A stretch of 64,000 nt of DNA from Imbroritus primus (GTDB lineage Bacteria > Pseudomonadota > Gammaproteobacteria > Burkholderiales > Burkholderiaceae), in contig NZ_OZ201293.1 in the NCBI RefSeq assembly GCF_964332355.1, positions 1,922,001 to 1,986,000 of the forward strand, in the 5' to 3' direction. A program made the translations under genes and the position numbers. The number at the start of each line of letters is the position of its first letter. Within the stretch, counting starts at the first letter, position 1. The notes below the pieces were generated by a model that was not told the DNA's origin, did no database searches, and saw only the letters and a program-made list of their open reading frames with translations. This document shows positions 19,527-25,769 of the stretch, piece after piece.

Positions 19527-19601
19527 CTCGCCGTAGTTCAATGGATAGAACGCGGACCTCCTAAGTCTGAGATACAGGTTCGATTCCTGTCGGCGGGACC
19601 A
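19527..19601 (+). tRNA. tRNA-Arg(CCU), host gene of the attachment site
   Basis: The cloverleaf is complete. Acceptor strand CTCGCCG pairs with CGGCGGG (one T-G pair), the D-stem is GTTC/GAAC, the anticodon stem CGGAC/GTCTG surrounds loop CTCCTAA with anticodon CCT, the T-arm is ACAGG-TTCGATT-CCTGT, and CCA is encoded. A TAGAAT at 19488-19493 could be its -10 element. The last 23 bases are repeated at 24002, marking it as the integration site of the downstream element. Confidence 0.96.
19579..19601 (+). repeat. attL (23-base direct repeat inside the tRNA)
   Basis: This copy runs from TTCGATTCC in the T-loop to the terminal CCA of the tRNA gene and is identical to 24002-24024. The flanking bases differ on both sides (GG before and GTTTC after, against AA and CCTCC). 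Confidence 0.92.
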
Positions 19602-19713
19602 GTTTCATGCGGGTTTCCAGACTGTCTGTGACAAATCTGTGCCAGATTGGCGATTTCCACCCGTTTTGCCCATGTTTGGTCAAAAAATTCCCCACTAATT
19701 TTTGCCCATCGAA

Positions 19714-19729
19714 CTGTATATGCATACAG
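19714..19729. promoter_or_regulatory. LexA-box-like palindrome
   Basis: CTGTATATGCATACAG is a perfect palindrome and a perfect match to the proteobacterial SOS consensus CTGT-N8-ACAG. It lies near the left end of the prophage remnant. A 34-codon frame starts 16 bases downstream (19745, plus strand), perhaps the stump of a deleted SOS-controlled phage gene. Function is inferred from the match only. Confidence 0.5.
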
Positions 19730-19793
19730 CATCTTGATGAGCAAATGAGGAAGCCAATATTCCAACACCTTGAGGCGCATTTCAGCGGAATAT

Positions 19794-20459
19794 TTACACC
19801 CTCACCACCTGCCCCCGGAAGCAGATCAACCCAGCATCCTCGTCGATGACTTCCACCAATTCTGGAGGAAGCAGTTTCCCATTATGGAAAGTCAGAACAG
19901 CAAAGCCTGAGCGATGGTTGGCTGGGCCGTCCTCGCCGTAGGTGAATTGCGGGCCATCCACAGCCGCGAGAGTCCCGGTATCAACACCATAACGGGTGCC
20001 GGTATAGTCGGTCCATGGCGTTACTTTCAAGCTGTGCAGGTGCCCGGTAACCATCGACACGCCGGATTTCAGGGCGTTGTTGTATATGGCATGCACCCCA
20101 TTCGCTTGCCGGTGCTTGATCATCGTATGGCCGTTGACCATCACTGACGTACTAAATCGCCAGTGCGGGAAGTGATCGCGCAAGTCGAAGCCCGGCACGC
20201 CCTCATATTCACTCACAAGGCTCGATAGGCGCGTCGTAAAGCGCAGGTCATGGTTACCCCACGTCCAGTGCAGCTTTGCGCCTCTGGCGGCCTTCTCGAT
20301 CTCCCCTAGGATTTCCCCATCACCCAGCGCCAGCACGTCTATGACGTTGAACAGGTCTTGCCGGATGCCTGCAAACGCGTTCCAGTGCTCTGTTACCTCT
20401 GCTGTGTAGCCCTCCTTCCTGAGAAGGGCTAGCGTGCGCTGGGTTGGACTCGTTGCCAT
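19794..20459 (-). CDS. Chimeric phage protein: nuclease-type N-terminus joined to a truncated metallophosphoesterase
   Basis: Residues 1-48 (from MATSPTQRTLALLRKEGY to IDVLALGDGE) look like the start of a small phage nuclease-like protein whose members begin with PTQRTLxLLR and carry RQDLFxxID. Residues 50-221 are the C-terminal half of a phage calcineurin-type metallophosphoesterase, with GNHDLRF and VTGHLHSLKVTP. The first two metal-binding motifs of that family (DxH and GDxxD) are missing. The simplest reading is an in-frame deletion that fused two phage genes and removed everything between. The chimera probably lacks both activities. It overlaps the start of the upstream minus-strand gene by 31 bases. 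Confidence 0.75.
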   Translation of the reverse strand: MATSPTQRTLALLRKEGYTAEVTEHWNAFAGIRQDLFNVIDVLALGDGEILGEIEKAARGAKLHWTWGNHDLRFTTRLSSLVSEYEGVPGFDLRDHFPHWRFSTSVMVNGHTMIKHRQANGVHAIYNNALKSGVSMVTGHLHSLKVTPWTDYTGTRYGVDTGTLAAVDGPQFTYGEDGPANHRSGFAVLTFHNGKLLPPELVEVIDEDAGLICFRGQVVRV

Positions 20460-20629
20460 TCGTCTTTCGCCTCGTCCGCCGTATCAAACGGCCCTGCTAC
20501 CCACTTCCTGTTATCCGGCCCGTTGTCCTGCCACAGAACGTATCTCGCCTTGTCGCCTACGGTGTACTTGGCTATCGCCCAGCGTCCGTTCTTTATGGCG
20601 TACTGGCCTTCACGCTGCCAGCCCATCAC
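20429..20629 (-). CDS. Small phage protein (66 residues)
   Basis: The 66-residue product begins MMGWQREGQYAIKNGRWAIA and contains FDTADEAKDEW. This pattern is typical of small accessory phage proteins that begin with a GWQREG motif. I assign no function. It reads into the chimeric phosphoesterase gene with a 31-base overlap on the same strand, which supports translation of both. Confidence 0.6.
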   Translation of the reverse strand: MMGWQREGQYAIKNGRWAIAKYTVGDKARYVLWQDNGPDNRKWVAGPFDTADEAKDEWQRVQPSAR

Positions 20630-20656
20630 CCTTGCTTCTCAGATACCTGTGCAGAC

Positions 20657-21109
20657 ATGTGTTGCGATGAATGCCACACAGTCCATGTGTGCGTCCATGA
20701 ATTTTCAAATGAAAATGCACACCTAATCGGACGGCTTCTGGACGAGAGCGTGCCGAGCGACCTGACAGCGGATCACATCGACCGATTCGAGGCATCGCTA
20801 TCCGACCTCGGCCCAGCTACCAGACAGGCCGCAGCACTGGTATGCATGCTGGCAAAGAGCGCCCTACTCGCCCAATACGGTGCGCCACAGGACAAGGAGG
20901 ATGCGGAGCGGTGGAAACCAATCGAGACGGCGCCGTTGACCGAAGAAATTTGGGCATACAACGGAGAGCAGGGCCGCATGATCTGGTCAGAAGGAACCGA
21001 TTGGGCGCTGTGGGTCTGGTCAGACGAACTCATGGCGGATGTTGACCCGTCTCCTGATCAACCAACCCACTGGATGCCCCTCCCACCCGCACCGCAGGAG
21101 GGCAAGTAA
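20657..21109 (+). CDS. DUF551-like phage protein
   Basis: About 150 residues from the ATG at 20657. The earlier reading from 20444 runs antisense to two minus-strand genes and is rejected. The C-terminal 60 residues match the DUF551 pattern: RWKPIETAPL near the start and a terminal HWMPLPPAP. The middle segment ENAHLIGRLLDES resembles a segment of the gene at 21262. No ribosome-binding site is strong, so the start is uncertain. The stop TAA is followed at once by the next ATG. Confidence 0.6.
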   Translation: MCCDECHTVHVCVHEFSNENAHLIGRLLDESVPSDLTADHIDRFEASLSDLGPATRQAAALVCMLAKSALLAQYGAPQDKEDAERWKPIETAPLTEEIWAYNGEQGRMIWSEGTDWALWVWSDELMADVDPSPDQPTHWMPLPPAPQEGK

Positions 21110-21265
21110 ATGCGCACAGTCACATACGACGCGACGGCCACCAGGTCTGAGTACTGGTGCATCTTCTGTCGACGCGCTCTGCCAGTGGTGGACGGCGTGA
21201 TCGTGCACGACGGTGTCCCGCATGACATTGGAATAACGTTTGACGAAGAGGACAACCCACAATGA
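21110..21265 (+). CDS. 51-residue protein with a CxxC pair
   Basis: A short gene fits exactly between its neighbours. Its ATG follows the previous stop directly (TAA-ATG), and its stop overlaps the next start as ATGA. The product begins MRTVTYDATATRSEYWCIFC and ends FDEEDNPQ. The single CxxC could bind metal only as a dimer or may be structural. The tight coupling on both sides is the main support. Confidence 0.6.
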   Translation: MRTVTYDATATRSEYWCIFCRRALPVVDGVIVHDGVPHDIGITFDEEDNPQ

Positions 21266-21606
21266 GCTGCGGAGAACTAACTCCCCCGGTAGTGGCTCAG
21301 ATACCAGACGCCCTGCGCGTGCCGCTGGACAGCCTGCATGCCGACGCAGGTTATCTGATAGGCCGGGTCCTCGACAAAAGCCTGACTGCAGACGACGTCG
21401 TATCCATCATCAGGTCGCGCATCGATGAAGCGAGAGCCGCGCTAGCCGCACCCGCCCATCCCGCTACAGCAGGGGATGCGGACCTGATTGAGGCGCTGCT
21501 TGATGCTGCTGACGAGTGGGCCAACTACGTTGATGTGGATCGCGCCCCAATGACGTTGCGCAAGTATCTGGAACAGGCCATGCGCGCCAGCAAGGGAGGT
21601 GAGTGA
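21262..21606 (+). CDS. Unrecognised small phage protein (114 residues)
   Basis: An acidic, helical protein beginning MSCGELTPPVVAQIPDALRV. It contains YLIGRVLDKSLTADD, similar to the HLIGRLLDES segment of the DUF551-like protein. A second helical part ends MRASKGGE. It is coupled to its neighbours by ATGA at the start and TGATG at the end. I know no function. Confidence 0.65.
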   Translation: MSCGELTPPVVAQIPDALRVPLDSLHADAGYLIGRVLDKSLTADDVVSIIRSRIDEARAALAAPAHPATAGDADLIEALLDAADEWANYVDVDRAPMTLRKYLEQAMRASKGGE

Positions 21607-22121
21607 TGAGCCTTGCCTATGAAGCAATGATGTTCGCCCGCGAGGTCCACAAGGATCAGCGCCGGAAGTACACCAACAACCCATACACCGACCATCTGGC
21701 CGAGGTGGCGGGCATCGTGGCAACCGTCGCCGTAGAGTCGATGCAGATGCAGGCCCTGATGATCGCGACCGCATGGCTGCATGACTGCATTGAGGATCAA
21801 GGTGTACAGCATGAGGTTCTGGCGGGGCTGTTTGGAATCCAAGTCATGACTGGCGTGGTCCTGCTGTCCGACCTCGAAACCGGCAACCGCGCCGAGCGCA
21901 AGGCCGCCAGCCGCGCCCGGCTCGCCGCCGCGCCGGGATGGGTGCAGACCATCAAATGCGCCGACCTGATCAGCAACACGTCGAGCATTGTCATGCACGA
22001 CCCCAAGTTCGCCGAGGTCTATCTCGAGGAAAAGCGCTTGCTGCTTGATGTGCTGACAAAAGCGGATGCGCGCCTGCGGGAGCTTGCCCGCGTCACCGTA
22101 GCCGTGCAGGAGGAACAGTGA
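21606..22121 (+). CDS. HD-domain phosphohydrolase of RelA/SpoT type
   Basis: The 171-residue product begins MSLAYEAMMFAREVHKDQRRK. It shows the small HD hydrolase pattern of the MESH1/SpoT-hydrolase group: AREVHKDQRRKYTNNPY (first metal His), TAWLHDCIEDQ (HD motif) and IKCADLISNTSSI (last Asp). Such proteins hydrolyse (p)ppGpp or related nucleotides and are common in phages. A GGGAGGTGAG ribosome site lies inside the end of the previous gene. Substrate is inferred from the motif only. Confidence 0.82.
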   Translation: MSLAYEAMMFAREVHKDQRRKYTNNPYTDHLAEVAGIVATVAVESMQMQALMIATAWLHDCIEDQGVQHEVLAGLFGIQVMTGVVLLSDLETGNRAERKAASRARLAAAPGWVQTIKCADLISNTSSIVMHDPKFAEVYLEEKRLLLDVLTKADARLRELARVTVAVQEEQ

Positions 22122-22210
22122 TGCGCAAAGGCTTGCACTACTGGGCGCTATCCATGCTCTTCTTGGCAGGGGATGGGTGGAAGCGGGCTAAACGGAGGTT
22201 ATGGAAATGA
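22121..22210 (+). CDS. 29-residue basic peptide
   Basis: A short frame starts on the last base of the HD gene's stop codon (TGATG) and its own stop overlaps the next start as ATGA. It encodes MRKGLHYWALSMLFLAGDGW followed by a basic end (KRAKRRLWK). The gene is supported by coupling only; it might just carry the ribosome to the next gene. Confidence 0.4.
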   Translation: MRKGLHYWALSMLFLAGDGWKRAKRRLWK

Positions 22211-22317
22211 CTGACTTTCTGCAATGGATCGGCGCAAACGATGGCCGCGTGCTATTCAGTATCACGGCATTCTGCTTTGTGGCCGTAGTGCTGGCGCTCT
22301 GCGGGCCGAAGCGATGA
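22207..22317 (+). CDS. 36-residue single-helix membrane protein
   Basis: Begins MTDFLQWIGANDGRVLFSIT, followed by a hydrophobic helix (AFCFVAVVLALC) and a short basic tail, GPKR. GGAGG lies just upstream (22195-22199), and the gene overlaps both neighbours by ATGA. Its small, holin-like or anchor-like shape is typical of phage accessory genes; no function is claimed. Confidence 0.5.
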   Translation: MTDFLQWIGANDGRVLFSITAFCFVAVVLALCGPKR

Positions 22318-22520
22318 AGCGGCACGGCTGCTATGACCGGAAGCCATTGAGCAACGTGTTAGCTGTCCAGGATGGCTGGACAGAGCATGGGCGGCTGATG
22401 CGCCTGATCCCAAACGTAAATTCGAGAGATTGTGTTTATCAAAGAAGTACAGCAGACTCAGCCTGTGATAGCTGCAGATGGAATGAGAGAGGCGCTAGCA
22501 AAGATCTTGATGATCACTAG
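22314..22520 (+). CDS. Small Cys-containing phage protein (68 residues)
   Basis: From the ATGA-coupled start at 22314 the product begins MKRHGCYDRKPLSNVLAVQD and includes RDCVYQRSTADSACDSCRW. Its four cysteines could bind one zinc ion. The C-x-Y-QRSTAD-x-x-C pattern recurs in short uncharacterised phage proteins known to me. Function is unknown. Confidence 0.6.
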   Translation: MKRHGCYDRKPLSNVLAVQDGWTEHGRLMRLIPNVNSRDCVYQRSTADSACDSCRWNERGASKDLDDH

Positions 22521-22558
22521 ACAGCAATGGGAAGTGGGATTTTCGGAGGGATTAAGAT

Positions 22559-22876
22559 ATGACGTTCAACTACCGCCCAGTGACGTGGGTTACAGTCGAA
22601 AAAATATCAGAGCTGACGGGTCGCTCGGAGAGCGCATTTAATCACTTGGTTGCGGATGGCCGTCTCGTGGAAGGCATTCACTGGAAATGGTCACCGGACA
22701 ACAGGCGACACTTCAACCTTGAGGAATACGATAAATGGGTGGCAACCAGCAATTCGAAGGGGTCTACGCGCGGGAGGCGTCGATCCTCATCAGTTTCCAC
22801 TGGGAAGGGCGACGCCATAGGGAGCGACTCGCCATTGCGCCAACCACCGCAAATCTCCGCGCTGCTGCCCGCTTGA
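22559..22876 (+). CDS. xis: Excisionase-like DNA-binding protein
   Basis: The first 65 residues (from MTFNYRPVTWVTVEKISELT to the KWVATS region) form a winged-helix/MerR-like fold of the excisionase type: a helix-turn-helix with SELTGRSESAFNHLVADGRL and then EGIHWKWSPDN. GGAGGG lies 10 bases before the ATG. The last 45 residues are read through the start of the integrase gene in another frame and are basic and disordered. Excisionases bend attachment-site DNA to direct integrase toward excision; the position immediately before the integrase supports the call. Confidence 0.75.
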   Translation: MTFNYRPVTWVTVEKISELTGRSESAFNHLVADGRLVEGIHWKWSPDNRRHFNLEEYDKWVATSNSKGSTRGRRRSSSVSTGKGDAIGSDSPLRQPPQISALLPA

Positions 22877-23904
22877 GAGACCAGATTGTCAAAGCCATTG
22901 AGATCGACAAATTCACGCTCGACGACTTTGCCACGCACTTTCCTGATTCGGCCTACCTGCGCAAGGTAGGCGGTCCAGTCGGGGCTACATTTGAAGTCGT
23001 TGTCGAGAATTGGTTAACAGTGGTGGGCCAGGATCTGGCTGCGACCACTGTCAAGGAGTACCGCAATACCTTGGCGCGCCATTTTCAGCCGGATTTCGAC
23101 CAGCGCCAGATTGCTTCAATTAGCTACGAGGAACTTGCGTTGCATTTAGCGGCGAAAAAGATTCGCAGTGGGAAAACGTTCAACAATATTATGACGCCTG
23201 TGCGTGGCGTATTCGCCTACGCCCTTAAAACCAAGCGTATCAGTATCGATCCGACACTAGAAATCCCTGCGCGGCAGCACCAGAAAGCGAAGCCGGATCC
23301 ACTGGAAGTGCATGAGATCGAGTTGGTATTAGATCACCTACGAAAACGCGACAGCAGCCAGTGGCTAAATTACTTCGAGTTCGCATTCTTTACTGGGTTG
23401 CGCCCGTCCGAACTTATCGCTCTTAAATGGAGTAGCGTCGATTTCCTCCGCAAGCGCGTAACAGTGGAAAGCGCCAGGGTACGCGCTGTGGACAAGGACG
23501 CCAAGACCCACCGTTCACGCGATGTGGATTTACAGAGTCGGGCGCTTGCTGCGCTGAAGCGCCAGAAAGCACATACGTTTATGGCTGGCGAGCACGTGTT
23601 TCATAATCCAGCGACAGGCCTAAGATTCTTCGATACAGGGGCACCCGTACAGGACTGCTGGCGGCCTACCCTAAAGGCAGTCGGCCTGCGGGACCGTGAC
23701 GCCAAGCAGACCCGGCACTCCTTTGCCACAATGTGCCTGCACGCCGGAATGAATCCCGCCTATGTGGCACGGCAAATGGGCCACATTGACACGCGCATGT
23801 TCTTTGAGGTGTACTCTAAGTGGATCGACGGCCAAGCCAATGACAGGGAGATATCGAAGTTGGATGCGCTTTTTTCTCAGTCGCACGGGGCAAAGTCGTT
23901 GTGA
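22735..23904 (+). CDS. int: Tyrosine-type phage integrase
   Basis: The 389-residue product has an N-terminal arm-binding domain (residues 1-60, GVYAREASILISFHWEGRR), a SAM-like core-binding domain (about 85-180), and a C-terminal catalytic domain. The catalytic set is visible: Arg in FTGLRPSELIAL, Lys in the following beta strands, HSF-type motif TRHSFATM, a GH in QMGHID, and the nucleophile Tyr in FFEVYSKW. It recombines the tRNA-Arg attachment sites. It overlaps the excisionase gene by 142 bases in another frame and ends 97 bases before attR, as expected for a tRNA-targeting integrase. Confidence 0.93.
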   Translation: MGGNQQFEGVYAREASILISFHWEGRRHRERLAIAPTTANLRAAARLRDQIVKAIEIDKFTLDDFATHFPDSAYLRKVGGPVGATFEVVVENWLTVVGQDLAATTVKEYRNTLARHFQPDFDQRQIASISYEELALHLAAKKIRSGKTFNNIMTPVRGVFAYALKTKRISIDPTLEIPARQHQKAKPDPLEVHEIELVLDHLRKRDSSQWLNYFEFAFFTGLRPSELIALKWSSVDFLRKRVTVESARVRAVDKDAKTHRSRDVDLQSRALAALKRQKAHTFMAGEHVFHNPATGLRFFDTGAPVQDCWRPTLKAVGLRDRDAKQTRHSFATMCLHAGMNPAYVARQMGHIDTRMFFEVYSKWIDGQANDREISKLDALFSQSHGAKSL

Positions 23905-24001
23905 CAGTTTTTGTGACAGAACAAGGTAAATCATGGGAAACAGTTGACGAGAGATCAACGGTTTGCGCCCATGAATTCCCTTGAATTTGGGCTTTTACAA
24001 A

Positions 24002-24024
24002 TTCGATTCCTGTCGGCGGGACCA
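24002..24024 (+). repeat. attR (23-base direct repeat)
   Basis: Exact copy of the tRNA 3' end (TTCGATTCC... to ...GGACCA) 97 bases after the integrase stop. It marks the right boundary of the element. Confidence 0.92.
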
Positions 24025-24078
24025 CCTCCTCCACCTTCTCCATTTCCTCTTCACTACCCTCCTGAGCCACCGTGCGCT

Positions 24079-25278
24079 TCACTTCGAACGCGCAGGCACG
24101 CTACGCAGCAGAACCGCACCCGCCACCGCCGAGACCAGCGACCCGAGCAAGACACCCAGCTTCACGCCGTTCTGCAAGGCGGCATCATCCGGAAATGCCA
24201 GCAGTCCGATGAACAGGCTCATGGTGAAACCAATGCCGCACAACAGCGCCACGCCATAGAGTTGGCGCCACGACGCATGGCTCGGCAACTGGGCCCAGCC
24301 GAGGCGGATGGTGGCAAGCGCGGCCAGAAAGATGCCGGCTTGCTTGCCCACGAACAGGCCCAGCGCGATGCCGAGCGGAACCGGTGCGAGCAGTGCCTGT
24401 GGCGACACGCCGGCAAACGTGACGCCGGCATTGGCGAAACCGAACACTGGCACGATGAGAAAGCCGACCCACGGCGCAATGGCGTGCTCGAGCCGCAACA
24501 ACGGCGATGTCGGTGCGCCTGACTTCGCTGAATCATCAGCATCATGCGGAATGGTCAGCGCCAGCAGCACACCCGCCAGCGTCGCGTGAATGCCAGATTT
24601 GAGCACACCAACCCAGAGCACGAGGCCCACCAGCAGGTACCAGGGCAAACGCCGGCAACCGAGCCGGTTCATTACCACGAGCAGTGCAAGCACGGCAGCC
24701 GCGGCAATCAGCGCGCTCACCTGGAGCTGGCTCGTGTAGAAGAAGGCGATGATCAGGATGGCACCCAGGTCGTCCAGAATGGCCAGCGCCGTCAGGAAAA
24801 CCTTGAGCGAAATAGGCACGCGTGAGCCGAGCAGTGAAAGCACGCCGAGCGCAAAGGCGATATCGGTGGCGGCAGGAATGGCCCATCCGGCGGGCTGGCC
24901 CTGTGCGCCCTGGTTCAGCGCGAGGTAGATCAGCGCTGGCCCGGCCATGCCGCCAAGTGCCGCGGCGCCGGGCAGAATGCGCCGGTGCCAGGTGGACAAT
25001 TGCCCGTTGATGACTTCGCGCTTGATTTCGAGCCCGACCAGCAGGAAAAACACCGCCATCAAACCATCGTTGATCCAGTGCAGGATCGAGAGGCCGCCCA
25101 ACGAATAAGCCAGCGCCGCCGTGTAATGCCCGGCCCATGGCGAGTTTGCCACGAGCAAGGCGAGCGCAGCCGCCAGCATCAGGATCATGCCGCCCGCGGC
25201 GGGATGCTGAAAAAGGATCTGGAAACGTTTGGCCGGACGGCCGTGGGCATGTTGCGGACGGGAATGGGCGATCGACAT
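24079..25278 (-). CDS. nhaA: Na+/H+ antiporter NhaA
   Basis: NhaA exchanges protons for sodium across the inner membrane. The 399 residues show the family pattern with about 12 helices: LHWINDGLMAVFFLLVGLEIKREV, ATDIAFALGVLSLLG with the twin-Asp region completed by LAILDDLGAILIIA, and KQAGIFLAAL near the end. The ATG at 25278 (MSIAHSRPQHAHGRP) is preferred; the upstream TTG at 25353 adds unlikely residues. It stands alone on the minus strand, and its 3' end lies 55 bases from the prophage boundary, so insertion left it intact. Confidence 0.95.
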   Translation of the reverse strand: MSIAHSRPQHAHGRPAKRFQILFQHPAAGGMILMLAAALALLVANSPWAGHYTAALAYSLGGLSILHWINDGLMAVFFLLVGLEIKREVINGQLSTWHRRILPGAAALGGMAGPALIYLALNQGAQGQPAGWAIPAATDIAFALGVLSLLGSRVPISLKVFLTALAILDDLGAILIIAFFYTSQLQVSALIAAAAVLALLVVMNRLGCRRLPWYLLVGLVLWVGVLKSGIHATLAGVLLALTIPHDADDSAKSGAPTSPLLRLEHAIAPWVGFLIVPVFGFANAGVTFAGVSPQALLAPVPLGIALGLFVGKQAGIFLAALATIRLGWAQLPSHASWRQLYGVALLCGIGFTMSLFIGLLAFPDDAALQNGVKLGVLLGSLVSAVAGAVLLRSVPARSK

Positions 25279-25415
25279 GCGTGTGCTCCAGAAAACGGTT
25301 GATCTCGTTCTCCGTATTCGAGTCCTTGCAGCGGACCCGGGCGCACGCAGCACACGCCATGTGCCACCATTTTACCTGCTGCGTCCCGCCCAGGCAAACG
25401 TGTCGCGGCGAGACA

Positions 25416-25445
25416 TGAAAAAGCCCGCCCTCGGGGGGGCGGGCT
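25416..25445 (-). terminator. Rho-independent terminator (minus strand)
   Basis: On the minus strand, GCCCGCCC and GGGCGGGC form an 8-base GC stem followed by TTTTT. It lies 22 bases after the stop of the small membrane-protein gene. Confidence 0.85.
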
Positions 25446-25466
25446 GGCTGCGGACGCTCCGCACCT

Positions 25467-25652
25467 TCACGTCAAGTCTGGCAGCACATCCAACATCAAC
25501 AGGCCGAATATCAATCCGAGAATCGACCCTAGGATCCGCCATCCAATCCGGACGGAACGAATCGTTGCTGGCACGGTGCTGAATGCAATCGCACCGGCTA
25601 GGCTGACAGTCACCAACAAATACATGCTGAAGAAGGTGGTCGGAAAATCCAT
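25467..25652 (-). CDS. Small two-helix membrane protein (61 residues)
   Basis: Begins MDFPTTFFSMYLLVTVSLAG and has two hydrophobic helices separated by a short basic loop (TIRSVRIGWRIL). A good GGAGG site lies six bases before the ATG at 25652; the upstream in-frame start has none. It has its own terminator. Not a family I recognise. Confidence 0.6.
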   Translation of the reverse strand: MDFPTTFFSMYLLVTVSLAGAIAFSTVPATIRSVRIGWRILGSILGLIFGLLMLDVLPDLT

Positions 25653-25769
25653 GTCCGCCTCCGCTACCAGTGTTGCACTGGCGCTTTCAGTATAGGCGGT
25701 ACAGGACGGGATGCAATACGGGCGCGCGGCCTGTCGGCATACCTGCACTGTGTGCAGGTTCGGTACCTG

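Larger units (their letters stand above)
19579..24024. mobile_element. 4.4-kb prophage remnant integrated in tRNA-Arg(CCU)
   Basis: The element is bounded by an identical 23-base direct repeat made of the tRNA 3' end (19579-19601 and 24002-24024). It carries a tyrosine integrase and excisionase at the right end, a run of tiny overlapping phage-type genes, an HD hydrolase, a DUF551-like protein, and a minus-strand chimeric phosphoesterase. No structural, replication or lysis genes remain, so it cannot be a complete phage. GC content is lower than in the flanking DNA. The host sequence resumes with the nhaA end 55 bases to the right. Confidence 0.9.

Noticed and set aside
19538..19780. 80-codon minus-strand frame over the tRNA
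   Set aside because: Its C-terminal part is simply the tRNA gene read on the wrong strand.
20444..20656. N-terminal 71 codons of the DUF551-like frame
   Set aside because: Antisense to two minus-strand phage genes; the conserved part starts later.
22432..22641. 69-codon frame overlapping two small phage genes
   Set aside because: It overlaps a better-coupled gene on one side and the excisionase on the other, and has no ribosome-binding site of its own.
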